This document shows positions 17,515 through 28,916 of a stretch of DNA of 64,000 nt, one piece after another. Origin of the DNA: Neobacillus pocheonensis (GTDB taxonomy: Bacteria; Bacillota; Bacilli; Bacillales; Cytobacillaceae); contig JAMQCR010000001.1 in NCBI GenBank assembly GCA_023702235.1, forward strand, positions 744,001 through 808,000, read 5' to 3'. Made by a program: the position numbers and the translations under genes. How positions within the stretch are numbered: position 1 is the stretch's first letter; the number at the start of each line of letters is the position of its first letter. A model generated the notes under the pieces. It was not told the DNA's origin and did no database searches. It was given only the letters and a program-made list of their open reading frames with translations.

Positions 17515-19586
17515 ATGCAAAATGTCATGATTGTTGGCGCCGGAAAAGGCGGTACAGCGATCTTAAAGATTTTATATGAAACTGATGTCCTAAATGTCCA
17601 TGTTGTGATTGATCGGCATTTGGATGCTCCGGGAATTTTATTAGCGAAAAAAGAAGGAATTAAAACGGGAACAGATTGGAAACCCTTTTTGAAAGAAAAT
17701 ATCGACATTATTATCGAAGTAACGGGGGATGATAGTGTTTTTCAAAGTTTGAGAAATGCTAAAGATAAAAAGACCGTTTTAATTCCTGGAAGTGTAGCCT
17801 TTCTTGTTTCAAAACTAATGGAAGAAAAAGAAGAATTAATCAAAAAGCACCAACATGAATCCTATCAACAAGAACTAATTTTTAATGCAACAAATGATGG
17901 AATGGTGGTCATTGATGACCATGGTTTCGTAATTTTATTCAATCGACGGGCACAAGAAATGATGGGGGTAAAAAAAGAAGCGGCATCGGTAAATTTGTAG
18001 CCGAAGTCATTCCAACCACCAGACTGCCGTTAATCTTAAAAACCAGAAAAATTGAGGCTAATCAGGAGATGGTTTTGAGCAATGGGCGAAAAATCATAAC
18101 CACTCGTATCCCAATCATTGAAGAAAATGGAACGTTAATCGGAGCTTTTGCTGTTTTTAAAGATATTACAGAAGTCGTTAATTTGGCGGAGGAAATCACT
18201 GATTTAAAAGAAATTCAAACGATGCTGCAAGCAATCATTCAATCAAGTGACGATGCGATTTCAGTGGTCGATGAAAATGGACGGGGAATTCTTATTAACC
18301 CAGCTTATACTCGGATAACAGGGCTTTCCCAAGACCGTGTAATCGGACAACCTGCAACAGCTGATATTTCTGAAGGTGAAAGTATGCATATGAGGGTTTT
18401 GCAAACAAGGAGAGCCGTTCGTGGAGTGGCCATGAGATTAGGTCCCAATAAAAAAGAAGTAATTGTAAACGTTGCTCCGATTATTGTTAAAGGAAAGCTG
18501 AAAGGCAGTGTCGGTGTTATCCATGATGTTTCAGAGATTAAATCATTAAACAGGGAATTGAACCGGGCAAGACAGATTATTCGTACCCTGGAAGCAAAAT
18601 ATACCTTTGAGGATATATTAGGGAAGTCGGATGAAATGTTGCTTGCCATCGAGCAGGCAAAGCTTGGAGCAAAAACTCCTGCAACTGTTCTCCTTCGCGG
18701 AGAATCAGGAACAGGTAAAGAACTGTTTGCCCATGCCATACATAATGCAAGCGATCGAAAATATAACAAATTTATCCGTGTTAATTGTGCTGCTATCTCA
18801 GAAACACTATTAGAAAGTGAATTATTTGGTTATGAAGAGGGAGCATTTTCCGGGGCTAGAAGAGGTGGGAAGAGGGGGTTATTTGAGGAAGCTAACAACG
18901 GAAGCATTTTCCTGGATGAAATTGGAGAACTGTCAGCCAATACTCAAGCGAAGCTGCTTAGGGTCCTGCAAGAAAATGAAATTATTCGAGTGGGCGGAAC
19001 AAATCCGGTTTCAATTAATGTAAGGGTCATTGCGGCAACACATGTTAATTTGGAAAAAGGTATTGCTAAAGGTTCCTTTAGGGAAGACTTATACTATCGT
19101 TTGAACCTCATGCCCATTCATATTCCTCCTCTTAGAAAACGAAAAGAGGAGATCCCTTCATTATGTGAGAGATTAATTCAAAAAATAAATCGAGATTATG
19201 GTCGAAATGTAGAAGGAGTCAATCAAGCTGCATTGCAGCAATTGATGGGCTACGATTGGCCAGGGAATGTAAGAGAACTAGAAAATATTCTTGGTCGAGC
19301 GATTATTTTCATGAATTATTATGAAACCTTAATAGACGTTCAGCACTTACCCGAACTTAAGAGTAAACAAATAGGCAATGAACCTTCTTTTTATGAAAAT
19401 GATTCTTTCAAACAGGAAAAGGCTCTATCTGCTATGATCGAGGAATATGAATCAAAAATAATTCAGCAAGCGCTTCTTCAATTAAATGGAAATAAGACGC
19501 TAACTGCCAAGAAGCTTGGTTTGTCAGTTAGGAATCTATATTACAAACTCGAAAAATACAATCTTGAAAATAATAGCATGCAATAA
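17515..19586 (+). CDS. bkdR: BkdR, sigma-54-dependent activator of the bkd operon, frameshifted
   Basis: Activates sigma-54 (SigL) transcription of branched-chain keto acid catabolism. N-terminal Rossmann-like region ([13 protein letters not shown]), two PAS domains, AAA+ domain with Walker A GESGTGKE and the sigma-54 contact loop [10 protein letters not shown], and a Fis-type helix-turn-helix at the C terminus ([19 protein letters not shown]). The frame breaks near 17987 (GCATCGGTAAATTTG; one more G gives ASGKFVAE). The ATG at 17515 behind AAGGGGCGG gives the usual start. Confidence 0.92.
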
Positions 19587-19611
19587 TCTTCAGGGTATGA
19601 AAATTATTGCA
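19579..19611. promoter_or_regulatory. Inverted repeat, candidate BkdR upstream activating site
   Basis: TGCAATAAT / ATTATTGCA, 15 nt apart, overlapping the bkdR stop and centred about 85 bp upstream of the expected start of transcription of the sigma-54 promoter. No T run, so not a terminator. Confidence 0.5.
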
Positions 19612-19630
19612 GTGTTGTATAGAGAATAAT

Positions 19631-19643
19631 TAAGCGTTTTCAA
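19631..19643 (-). promoter_or_regulatory. cre-like site
   Basis: Minus strand TTGAAAACGCTTA, close to the CcpA operator core TGNAANCGNWNNC with one mismatch. Between the inverted repeat and the -24 element. Confidence 0.3.
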
Positions 19644-19652
19644 CAAAAAAAA

Positions 19653-19670
19653 TTGGCACGATTATTGCAT
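19653..19670 (+). promoter_or_regulatory. Sigma-54 promoter of the bkd operon
   Basis: TTGGCACGATTATTGCAT: -24 GG and -12 GC in exact register (TGGCAC-N5-TTGC). Drives ptb onward. Confidence 0.92.
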
Positions 19671-19717
19671 ATTATTTTATCGGAGTTGCAGTTAACAAAG
19701 AAAGGGTTGATGACAAC

Positions 19718-20631
19718 TTGTTGCTGGAAACGCTTATTGATAAAGCAGCCCTATTAACCACCAATACAGTTGCAGTCGCTGCGGCAGAGGATTTAATAAT
19801 CATTGAAGCAGTTATGGATGCATTGGATCGTAATCTCGCCAATTTTATTTTATTTGGTGATAAAGAAAAAATTAATACACTTATTAAAGCAAGGGAAAAA
19901 GGAACAAATAGTAGAAAAATGCTGAAGGTTGTTCATGCAGATTCCAATGCTTTAGCGGCGGAATTAGCAGTCAAGGCAGTTTTTAAAAAAGAAGCCACCG
20001 TGTTAATGAAGGGGAATATCCCTACTAATCTCATTTTAAAAGCGGTATTGAATAAGGAATATGGGCTTCGTACAGGGAATGTTTTATCGCATGTTTCATT
20101 TTTTGAAATTCCTGGCTACGATCGCTTAACGATTGTAACTGATGCGGGAATGAATATTTCCCGGACTTAGAACAAAAAGCACAAATCATAAAGAATGCTG
20201 TAGCTCTCGCGAAGGCGATTGGAATTGAAAATCCTAAAGTGGCTCCGATAGCAGCGGTTGAAGTAGTTAACCCAGTTATGCAGGCTACCGTTGATGCGGC
20301 AGCGTTGACGATGATGAATCGCCGTGGACAAATCACTGGTTGTATCGTGGATGGACCACTTGGATTAGATAATGCAATTTCCTCCCTAGCAGCCGAACAT
20401 AAAGGCATCCACAGTGAAGTGGCAGGAAAAGCGGATATTCTATTAGTCCCTACTATAGAGGTCGGTAACGTTCTCTATAAATCTTTAGTATATTTTGCTA
20501 AGGCAAAAGTTGGAGCAGTTATTGCTGGAGCAAAAGCGCCTATTGTGTTAACATCCCGTGCGGATACTGCCGAAAGTAAGCTTTATTCCCTTGCACTAGC
20601 GTTATGCTGTGTGACAAACAAGATTTTTTAA
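19718..20631 (+). CDS. ptb: Phosphate butyryltransferase, frameshifted
   Basis: Exchanges CoA for phosphate on branched or short acyl-CoA, supplying acyl phosphates to Buk for ATP synthesis. PTA_PTB fold: DRNLANFILFGDKEKI, VLMKGNIPTNLILKAVL, TDAGMNI, GPLGLDNAIS, VPTIEVGNVLYKSL. The frame breaks near 20160 (TTTCCCGGACTTAG; one more C gives ISPDLEQKAQ). TTG start at 19718. First gene after the sigma-54 promoter. Confidence 0.92.
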
Positions 20632-20652
20632 AATTAGAGGAGGATTCTTAAC

Positions 20653-21754
20653 ATGGAACTTTTTAAATACTTAGAAAAATACGATTATGAGCAAGTGGTT
20701 TTCTGCCAAGATAAATCATCAGGTTTAAAAGCCATTATTGCTATTCATGATACAACCTTAGGACCTGCGCTAGGCGGAACCCGGATGTGGACGTATGAAT
20801 CAGAAGAGGCAGCAATTGAAGATGCATTAAGATTAGCAAAAGGAATGACTTATAAGAATGCTGCAGCCGGTTTGAACCTTGGCGGTGGTAAAACAGTTAT
20901 CATCGGTGACCCACGTAAAGATAAAAATGAAGAAATGTTCCGGGCTTTTGGCCGTTATATCCAGGGACTTAACGGAAGATATATTACTGCAGAAGATGTA
21001 GGTACAACGGTTGCTGACATGGACTTAATCCATGAAGAAACTGATTATGTGACTGGTATTTCTCCAGCATTCGGTTCATCAGGAAATCCTTCACCAGTTA
21101 CAGCGTACGGGGTTTACCTTGGAATGAAAGCTGCGGCAAAAGAGCCTTTGGGACAGATTCATTAGAAGGAAAAGTGGTTGCTGTTCAGGGTGTCGGAAAT
21201 GTGGCTACACTCTTTGTCAACACTTGCACGAAGAAGGTGCACAATTAATTGTAACGGATATTAATAAAGAAGCGGTTCAGCGCGCTGTTAAGGCATTTGG
21301 TGCCCGTGCCGTTTATCCAAATGAAATTTACAGTGTGGAATGTGATATTTATGCTCCATGTGCTCTTGGAGCAACAATTAACGATGATACGATCCCGCAA
21401 CTAAAGGCTAGAGTTATAGCTGGTTCCGCTAACAATCAATTAAAAGATACACGTCATGGGGATATCATCCATGAAATGGGAATTGTTTATGCACCAGATT
21501 ATGTTATTAATGCTGGTGGTGTAATCAATGTTGCTGATAAGCTTTATGGATATAACCATGATCGCGCATTGAAAAAGGTTGAACAGCTCTATACAAGCAT
21601 TGAAAAAATAATTGAAATTTCGAAGCGTGATGGTGTTCCAACATACGTTGCAGCTGACAGAATGGTAGAAGAACGGATTGAAAGAATGCGCAATTCCCGT
21701 AGCCAATTCCTGCAAAATGGACATCATATTTTAAGTCGTAGATCTCATAAATAA
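20653..21754 (+). CDS. bcd: Leucine (branched-chain amino acid) dehydrogenase, frameshifted twice
   Basis: NAD-dependent oxidative deamination of Leu/Val/Ile to the keto acids used by BKDH. GLFV dehydrogenase motifs: [27 protein letters not shown] (catalytic Lys), [11 protein letters not shown], then the Rossmann GxGxxG region VQGVGNVA. Breaks near 21146 (one more G restores [10 protein letters not shown]) and 21206 (one more T restores [13 protein letters not shown]). ATG follows AGAGGAGG. Ends with an interstitial hairpin before buk. Confidence 0.93.
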
Positions 21755-21787
21755 GAAAAGTCCTTGAAATAGTAGAACACGGCAGAG

Positions 21788-21808
21788 CGCTGAATAGGAA
21801 ATTCAGCG
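21788..21808 (+). other. Intercistronic hairpin between bcd and buk
   Basis: CGCTGAAT, loop AGGAA, ATTCAGCG, followed by a poor T run. Could be a partial terminator or a processing/stability structure. Confidence 0.4.
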
Positions 21809-21833
21809 TCTTTGCCTTTTGGGGGTCAATACG

Positions 21834-22898
21834 TTGCAAGATAAAGAGTATCGAATTCTCATCATCAACCCAGGATCAACATCAACCAAGATTGGGATCT
21901 TCGATAATGAAATTTCTATTTTTGAAAAAACAATTCGCCATGAGACAGAGATTATTAATTCCTTTTCTAATATAATTGACCAATATGATTTTAGAAAAAA
22001 CACTATTTTGGAAACACTGGTTAATGAAGGAATAAATATATCTAAATTAAGTGCTGTATGTGGTCGTGGTGGATTGTTACGTCCGATTGAAGGCGGAACC
22101 TATGCTGTTAACGAAACCATGCTAACAGATTTGCGATCTGGCTTTTCTGGACAGCATGCTTCGAATCTTGGTGGGATTATCGCATTTGAAATTGCTTCTG
22201 GGCTAAACATTCCTTCCTTTATTGTCGATCCAGTTGTAGTTGATGAACTGGAACCAATTGCAAGGATATCTGGTTTTTCATTGATTGAAAGAAAGAGTAT
22301 CTTCCATGCGTTAAATCAAAAAGCTGTTGCCAGAAGGGTAGCAAAAGAATTAGGAAAAAAATATGAACAACTGAATTTGATTGTCACGCATATGGGCGGC
22401 GGAATTACTGTTGGAGTGCATAAGCATGGGAAGGTAATTGATGTAAACAACGGTCTTCATGGTGACGGACCTTTTAGTCCAGAACGTGCCGGAACTGTTC
22501 CAGCAGGGGATTTAATAGCTCTTTGTTTTTCAGGAGAGTATTATCGGGAAGAATTAATGAAGAAGCTTGTCGGACAAGGGGGGCTTGTTGGCTACCTTGG
22601 TACAAACGATGCGGTTCAAGTAGAAAAAAGAATTGAAAAAGGTGATTTAGAAGCAAAGCTTATCTATGATGCGATGGCCTATCAAGTGGCGAAAGAAATT
22701 GGTGCGGCAAGTGCGGTGCTTTCAGGTAAAGTCGATGCCATAGTATTAACAGGCGGCCTGGCTTATGGAAAAGGTTTTGTGAAATCAATCACCGATAGAA
22801 TTAACTGGATTGCGGATACAATTGTTCATCCTGGTGAAAATGAGCTTCAGGCATTGGCGGAGGAGCGCTCCGGGTTTTACGTAATGAAGAAGAGGTAA
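21834..22898 (+). CDS. buk: Butyrate kinase
   Basis: Converts acyl phosphate and ADP to acid and ATP. ASKHA-fold kinase: N-terminal [52 protein letters not shown] at 21834 chosen because GGGGGT lies 8 nt upstream and gives the family start ([14 protein letters not shown]). Intact, about 354 aa. Confidence 0.95.
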   Translation: MQDKEYRILIINPGSTSTKIGIFDNEISIFEKTIRHETEIINSFSNIIDQYDFRKNTILETLVNEGINISKLSAVCGRGGLLRPIEGGTYAVNETMLTDLRSGFSGQHASNLGGIIAFEIASGLNIPSFIVDPVVVDELEPIARISGFSLIERKSIFHALNQKAVARRVAKELGKKYEQLNLIVTHMGGGITVGVHKHGKVIDVNNGLHGDGPFSPERAGTVPAGDLIALCFSGEYYREELMKKLVGQGGLVGYLGTNDAVQVEKRIEKGDLEAKLIYDAMAYQVAKEIGAASAVLSGKVDAIVLTGGLAYGKGFVKSITDRINWIADTIVHPGENELQALAEERSGFYVMKKR

Positions 22899-22949
22899 AA
22901 GTGTATCCAGGCAATTTCAAAACAGCAAAAATTTGAGGAGGAAACAAAA

Positions 22950-24369
22950 GTGGCAAATGAATATGATTTAGTCATTCTTGGCGGCGGCACTGGCGGTTAT
23001 GTTGCTGCCATCCGGGCTTCTCAACTTGGCTGAAAACAGCAATTGTTGAAAAAGGTAAACTTGGTGGTACATGTTTACACAAAGGGTGTATTCCAAGTAA
23101 AGCGTTACTAAGAAGTGCGGAAGTTTATGCCACCACTAAACGAAGCGAAGAATTTGGCGTTATGACAAGTGAAGTCTCCGTTAATTTTCGTAAGGTTCAG
23201 GAACGAAAAAGTAAAATTATCGAAACTCTTCATAAGGGTGTACAGCATTTAATGAAGCAAGGGAAAATAGATGTGTATGAAGGAATCGGAAGAATCTTAG
23301 GCCATCGATATTCTCACCAATGCCTGGGACCATCTCAGTGGAAATGAATAATGGCGGGGAAAACGAGATGCTCCTCCCAAAAAATGTGATTGTTGCAACT
23401 GGTTCAAGACCAAGAACCCTTCCTGGTCTTGAAATCGACGGAGAGTTTGTCATGACTTCTGACGAAGCTTTATCGCTTGAGTCGCTTCCAAATTCAATCA
23501 TCATTGTTGGCGGCGGTGTAATTGGAATTGAATGGGCGTCGATGCTTTCCGATTTTGGGGTTGAGGTAACGGTACTTGAATATGCAGACCGTATTATTCC
23601 AACAGAAGATAAAGAAATCTCAAAAGAAATGCAACGATTAATGAAGAAAAAGGAGTTAAACTTGTAACAAGTGCGAAAGTACTCCCTGAAACAGTTGTAA
23701 AAGGGGACGGAGTAGCTATTTCGGCGGAAGTAAAAGCTGAAGTGAAAGAGTATCAGGCTGAAAGAATTCTTGTTTCTGTGGGTCGTCAGGCTAATACGGA
23801 AGGCATTGGGCTTGAAAATACAGATATTCAGATTGATAAAGGCTTCATTGTTACAAATGAATTTTTCCAAACGAAGGAATCTCATATCTATGCCATTGGA
23901 GATGTAATTGGCGGCTTACAATTGGCACATGTGGCTTCACATGAGGGGATTGTTGCTGTTGAGCATATTTTTGGGAATGATCCTTCTCCATTAGATTACA
24001 ACCTTATTTCTAGATGTATTTATAGTAGTCCGGAAGTTTCGAGCGTTGGTATTACCGAAGATCAGGCAAAAGAAAAAGGTTATAATGTGAAGGTTGGTAA
24101 GTTTTCATTTCGTGTGATTGGTAAAGCACTAGTTTTTGGAGAATCTGATGGTTTTGTGAAAATTGTTGCAGATTCAGAGACTAATGATATTCTAGGGGTA
24201 CATATGATTGGTCCGCATGTAACAGACATGATTTCAGAAGCAGGGCTTGCGATGGTTTTAAATGCCACACCTTGGGAAGTTGCTCACACCATTCATCCTC
24301 ACCCAACTTTATCAGAGGCGCATTGGGGAAGCCGCACTCGCGGTTGATGGAAAGGCAATACACTCTTAA
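22950..24369 (+). CDS. lpdV: Dihydrolipoamide dehydrogenase of BKDH (E3), multiple frameshifts
   Basis: Reoxidises lipoamide in the branched-chain keto acid dehydrogenase complex. FAD site [14 protein letters not shown], redox disulfide [15 protein letters not shown] site [27 protein letters not shown], and C-terminal HPHPTLSEA. Four breaks: near 23030 (one T missing), 23304 (one C missing), 23652 (one base missing) and 24320 (one extra base). Correcting the last gives the end [14 protein letters not shown] and a stop at 24369. GTG start at 22950 after GAGGAGG. Confidence 0.9.
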
Positions 24370-24405
24370 AATTTTTAAACGGACAAAATAGGAGGTAAAA
24401 AATAA

Positions 24406-25401
24406 ATGACAGAAAAGCGTCATGAAGCTTTAGATTTAAGCGATGAAAAAGTATTGGAAATGTATGAAACGATGCTTTTGGCCCGCCGCATTGATGAGCG
24501 GATGTGGTTATTGAACCGTGCAGGGAAAATACCATTTGTTATTTCATGTCAAGGACAGGAAGCGGCACAGGTTGGAGCAGCTTTCGCCCTCGACCGGGAA
24601 AAAGACTATGTGCTTCCCTATTACAGGGATATGGGTGTAGTTTTAACATTTGGAATGACAGCTAGGGAGTTAATGCTATCTGGATTTGCAAAGGCGGAAG
24701 ATCCCAATTCAGGTGGACGGCAAATGCCGGGTCACTTTGGGCAAAAGAAAAATCGAATTGTCACAGGCTCGTCACCAGTAACAACACAAGTTCCCCATGC
24801 AGTTGGTATCGCATTAGCAGGTAAAATGGAAAGAAAAGACCTTGTTACGTTTGTAACCTTCGGTGAAGGTTCTTCCAACCAAGGTGATTTCCACGAAGGT
24901 GCTAACTTCGCTGGAGTTCATAAACTTCCGGTTATTTTCATGTGTGAAAATAACAAATATGCCATATCGGTTCCGATTGAGAAACAATTAGCTTGTGAAA
25001 AGGTATCAGATCGTGCAATTGGTTATGGAATGCCAGGAATCACGGTTGATGGGAATGATCCATTGGAAGTATATAAAGCAGTGAAAGAAGCTGCTGACCG
25101 CGGTCGTCGCGGGGAAGGACCTACACTAGTTGAAACTGTTTCATACCGATTGACCCCACACTCGTCTGATGATGATGATCGTTCGTATCGAGCTCCTGAT
25201 GAGGTTGCCAAAGCCAAAACACAAGATCCGTTAATAACGTTTGGTGCCTATTTAAAGGAAACAGGAATTATGAATGATAAATTGGAAAAAGAAATTAATG
25301 ACCGCATGATGAAATTGGTGAATGAAGCAACTGATTATGCTGAAAATGCACCGTATGCTGCACCAGAAGAAGCGTTGAAGTATGTTTATGCGGACTTGTA
25401 A
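24406..25401 (+). CDS. bkdAA: Branched-chain 2-oxoacid dehydrogenase E1 alpha
   Basis: ThDP-dependent decarboxylase subunit for keto acids from Val, Leu and Ile. 331 aa; RIDERMWLLNRAGKIPFV at the N terminus, ThDP motif GEGSSNQGDFHEG...CENNKYAIS, phosphorylation-loop-like region TPHSSDDDDRSYR. ATG after GGAGGTAA, 12 nt before bkdAB, intact. Confidence 0.96.
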   Translation: MTEKRHEALDLSDEKVLEMYETMLLARRIDERMWLLNRAGKIPFVISCQGQEAAQVGAAFALDREKDYVLPYYRDMGVVLTFGMTARELMLSGFAKAEDPNSGGRQMPGHFGQKKNRIVTGSSPVTTQVPHAVGIALAGKMERKDLVTFVTFGEGSSNQGDFHEGANFAGVHKLPVIFMCENNKYAISVPIEKQLACEKVSDRAIGYGMPGITVDGNDPLEVYKAVKEAADRGRRGEGPTLVETVSYRLTPHSSDDDDRSYRAPDEVAKAKTQDPLITFGAYLKETGIMNDKLEKEINDRMMKLVNEATDYAENAPYAAPEEALKYVYADL

Positions 25402-25413
25402 GGGGGATGGAAC

Positions 25414-26397
25414 ATGGCGGTAATTTCTTATATTGATTCAATAACAATGGCAATACGTGAAGAAATGGAAAGAGATCCAAAGGTATTTGTACTTGGTGAA
25501 GACGTAGGGGTAAAAGGTGGCGTGTTTAAAGCGACACAGGGCTTGTATCAACAGTTTGGGGAAGAGCGGGTAATTGATACTCCACTTGCTGAATCAGCGA
25601 TTGCTGGTGTTGGAATTGGCGCAGCTATGTATGGGATGCGCCCGATTGCCGAAATGCAATTTGCTGATTTCATCATGCCTGCAGTTAACCAAATTATCTC
25701 TGAAGCAGCAAAAATTCGCTATCGCACGAATAACGACTGGAACTGTCCAATTGTGATTCGTGCACCTTATGGCGGCGGCGTTCATGGAGCATTATATCAT
25801 TCCCAATCGGTTGAAGCAGTTTTCGCGAATCAGCCAGGCTTGAAAATTGTGATGCCATCAACTCCTTATGATGCGAAAGGATTATTAAAAGCAGCCATTC
25901 GTGATAATGATCCGGTTCTCTTCTTTGAGCATAAACGTGCGTACCGTTTGATTAAAGGAGAAGTGCCAGCTGACGATTATACCTTGCCAATTGGAAAAGC
26001 GGATGTAAAGCGTGAGGGTGAAGACATAACCGTCATTACGTACGGTCTTTGTGTACATTTTGCCCTCCAAGCGGCAGAAAAATTAGCTAAGGATGGAATT
26101 TCAGTACACATACTTGATTTGAGAACCGTTTATCCTCTAGATAAAGCAGCGATTATTGAAGCCGCATCTAAAACAGGTAAAGTTTTACTTGTCACTGAGG
26201 ACACAAAAGAAGGCAGCATCATGAGTGAGGTTTCAGCGATTATTGCTGAAAATTGCTTATTCGAATTAGATGCTCCGATTATGCGTCTTGCGGGACCGGA
26301 TGTACCGGCAATGCCATATGCTCCAACCATGGAAAAATTCTTTATGGTGAATCCTGATAAAGTTGAAAAAGCAATGCGTGAGCTTGCTGAATTTTAA
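25414..26397 (+). CDS. bkdAB: Branched-chain 2-oxoacid dehydrogenase E1 beta
   Basis: Beta subunit completing the E1 heterotetramer. 327 aa; FVLGEDVGVKGGVFKATQGL, DTPLAESAIAGVGIGAA, APYGGGVHGALYHSQS, LLVTEDTKEGSIMSEV. ATG behind AAGGGGGATGG. Intact. Confidence 0.96.
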   Translation: MAVISYIDSITMAIREEMERDPKVFVLGEDVGVKGGVFKATQGLYQQFGEERVIDTPLAESAIAGVGIGAAMYGMRPIAEMQFADFIMPAVNQIISEAAKIRYRTNNDWNCPIVIRAPYGGGVHGALYHSQSVEAVFANQPGLKIVMPSTPYDAKGLLKAAIRDNDPVLFFEHKRAYRLIKGEVPADDYTLPIGKADVKREGEDITVITYGLCVHFALQAAEKLAKDGISVHILDLRTVYPLDKAAIIEAASKTGKVLLVTEDTKEGSIMSEVSAIIAENCLFELDAPIMRLAGPDVPAMPYAPTMEKFFMVNPDKVEKAMRELAEF

Positions 26398-26398
26398 A

Positions 26399-26516
26399 TC
26401 GAAAAGCGGAGTTTAGAAATGAGAAAACTGGAGACTCCACTGGTAGAAGCGTGCTTTTTGCTTCTTTCAGGGGAGTTGAAGTTTCTCGAGTTTCTAGGAG
26501 CCGGAGCTAGACAGTA
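26399..26516 (-). repeat. Dispersed repeat, copy 2, between bkdAB and bkdB
   Basis: Reverse orientation: begins GAAAAGCGGAG and ends CCGGAGCTAGACAGT, the complement of copy 1 termini. It fills the bkdAB-bkdB gap, which is usually only a few bases in related operons as I recall. Confidence 0.7.
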
Positions 26517-26557
26517 ATCAAAGTTATTTTTGAAATGCACTAAGGAGGTTTAACCCA

Positions 26558-27849
26558 TTGGCAATTGAACAAATTAAAATGCCTCAGCTAGGTGAGAGCG
26601 TTACAGAAGGCACCATTAGTAAGTGGCTGGTTTCTGTCGGGGACAAAGTGAATAAATATGATTCTCTGGCAGAGGTCATGACCGATAAAGTAAATGCAGA
26701 AGTTCCTTCATCCTTTACTGGTGTCATAAAAGAGCTTATTGCTGAAGAAGGAGATACCTTAGCGGTAGGGGAAATCATTTGTACGGTTGAAATCGAAGGC
26801 GGTAATTCAGATGAAGCCCCGGCAGCAGTTTCTAATAATGAGGAAGCAAAAAGCACAGCAGAAGCTGTTCCTCAAGCAGACCAGGGAAACAAAGCACGTT
26901 ATTCACCTGCTGTGTTAAAAATTTCACAGGAAAATGGAATTGATTTAACTCAAGTTCAAGGCTCGGGAGCTGGAGGCGGATCACAAGGAAAGATCTATTA
27001 AAACTGATTGAATCTGGTACTATTCCAACTGCAGGTGAACAAGTTGCTAAGCAGGTAACAATCCAAGAACCAGCGGGTCAGGTTGCTAGTCAACCAGTTT
27101 CTGTGCCAAAACAAACGGCTTCGGCCGCTAATATCCCAGTAGAAGCAGGGGATATTGAGATTCCAGTTACCGGCATTCGCAAGGCGATTGCGACCAATAT
27201 GCTTCGCAGTAAACATGAGGCACCGCATGCTTGGACAATGATTGAAGTTGATGCCACTAATTTAGTTGAATATCGAAACTCTCTTAAAGACGAATTCAAG
27301 AAAAAAGAAGGCTTTAATTTAACTTTCTTTGCTTTCTTCGTCAAAGCCGTTGCACAGGCACTTAAGGAGTTCCCACAAATTAATTCAATGTGGGCAGGAG
27401 AAAAAATTATTCAAAAGAAAGCTATTAATATTTCGATTGCCGTTGCCACTGATGACGCACTATACGTTCCTGTTATTAAACAAGCAGACGAGAAAACAAT
27501 TAAGGGAATCGCTCGCGAAATAGCTGAGCTTGCGGTAAAAGTGAGAACTGGAAAGCTTAAGTCCGATGATATGCAAGGTGGGACATTTACAGTCAACAAT
27601 ACAGGCTCATTTGGCTCCGTTCAGTCAATGGGGATCATTAATTACCCTCAAGCTGCGATTCTACAGGTGGAATCAATTGTCAAACGCCCAGTCGTCATGA
27701 ATAATGGAATGATTGCTGTTCGCGATATGGTGAATTTATGTATGTCACTTGATCACCGTGTATTAGACGGACTCGTATGCGGACGTTTCTTACAACGTGT
27801 AAAAGAAATTCTTGAGAATACCTCGAAAACAACAACATCCATTTATTAA
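26558..27849 (+). CDS. bkdB: Branched-chain 2-oxoacid dehydrogenase E2, frameshifted
   Basis: Lipoamide acyltransferase core. Lipoyl domain (about 1-78) with lipoyl Lys in VMTDKVNAEVPS, a Glu/Ala-rich linker, a peripheral subunit-binding domain (ARYSPAVLKISQENGIDL), and the catalytic domain with LDHRVLDG (active His) near the C terminus. The frame breaks near 26980 (GGATCACAAGG; one more A gives GITRKDLLKLI). TTG start at 26558 after AAGGAGG. Confidence 0.93.
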
Positions 27850-27852
27850 GAA

Positions 27853-27897
27853 AATAGAAGAGAACCGCTGCCTTAAAGGTAGCGGTTCTCTTCTATT
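27853..27897. terminator. Strong hairpin between convergent bkdB and thiF
   Basis: 17-bp perfect stem AATAGAAGAGAACCGCT / AGCGGTTCTCTTCTATT. The end touches the thiF stop. No long T run. Confidence 0.7.
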
Positions 27898-28916
27898 TAT
27901 CCTAAATATCGATGATAGAGGGCTTTTGCTTCCGTGATATCCTTTGTTCCATGTACTAAAACTCTTCCATCTTTAAAGATGACTAAACGGTGATGGTCAA
28001 TGCTGTAAGATAAAAGGTAAGGGTTCCGCTGGACTGTTCCGTTTTGTTTCAAAAATGCCTTTTCCAATGCTTCTAAGTCACGCTCGATTGGAGAAGGGGG
28101 ACGAATCTGAACAGAATCCCTCCCGCAAAGAACGGCTGTCTTCGTTTGATTTTCAAAGGATAAATAAGGGTAGGATCGCTCTTTCCCACAGGATGGACAG
28201 TGTTCGTCTTTCAATTTATCTGCCCCAATCGCACTGTATTGGTTTTTCCACAGATCAAAAGAAACTAACTTGTTCCGCAATGAATCCATGTCTCCAACTA
28301 ATAACTTCAGTGCTTCAGATATTTGATAGGCCACAACCATGTTTACAGCTGGACTAATAATCCCTCCTGTATCACAGGTTAATCCTCCGATTGGTATGGT
28401 TTTTAATAAACAAGCAAGGCATGGGGTTTTTTCAGGAATAATCGTATAGGCGATGCCATAGCTCCCAACACAAGCCCCATAAATCCAGGGAACTTGGTAT
28501 TTTTGAGAGACATCGTTAATCATCATTCTGGTTTCGAAATTATCAGTAGCATCGATAATCAAATCTACCTGCTTTGCCCATTCTTCTAGCTCTAAACCGG
28601 AGGCATCTGCAATCAATGTCTTAATGTCTACCGATGAATTGATGGCTTTTAAGCGATTTCCCGCTGCTATCGCTTTCGGAATGCGGTTTATTGCATCTTC
28701 TTCACAATATAATTGCTGCCGCTGTAAATTCGACCATTCCACATAATCCCGATCAACGATAGTCAGTTTGCCAATCCCTGCGCGTACAAGAGCCTCTGCA
28801 CTTCCAGTTCCCAGTGCTCCAGCACCGATAATTAGCACATGCTTGGTTGAAATTTTTTGTTGCCCTTCCTTGCCGATTGGCGGAAATAATTCCTGCCGCG
28901 AGTATCGATTATTCAC
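27897..28916 (-). CDS. thiF: ThiF/MoeB-family adenylyltransferase
   Basis: Adenylates the ThiS C terminus so it can be loaded with sulfur for thiazole synthesis. ATP site [20 protein letters not shown], Arg-finger region [17 protein letters not shown], and Cys pairs CLACL and CPSCG for zinc; 339 aa. Its start overlaps the thiG stop (ATGA). Last gene of the TPP-riboswitch operon. Confidence 0.92.
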   Translation of the reverse strand: MNNRYSRQELFPPIGKEGQQKISTKHVLIIGAGALGTGSAEALVRAGIGKLTIVDRDYVEWSNLQRQQLYCEEDAINRIPKAIAAGNRLKAINSSVDIKTLIADASGLELEEWAKQVDLIIDATDNFETRMMINDVSQKYQVPWIYGACVGSYGIAYTIIPEKTPCLACLLKTIPIGGLTCDTGGIISPAVNMVVAYQISEALKLLVGDMDSLRNKLVSFDLWKNQYSAIGADKLKDEHCPSCGKERSYPYLSFENQTKTAVLCGRDSVQIRPPSPIERDLEALEKAFLKQNGTVQRNPYLLSYSIDHHRLVIFKDGRVLVHGTKDITEAKALYHRYLG

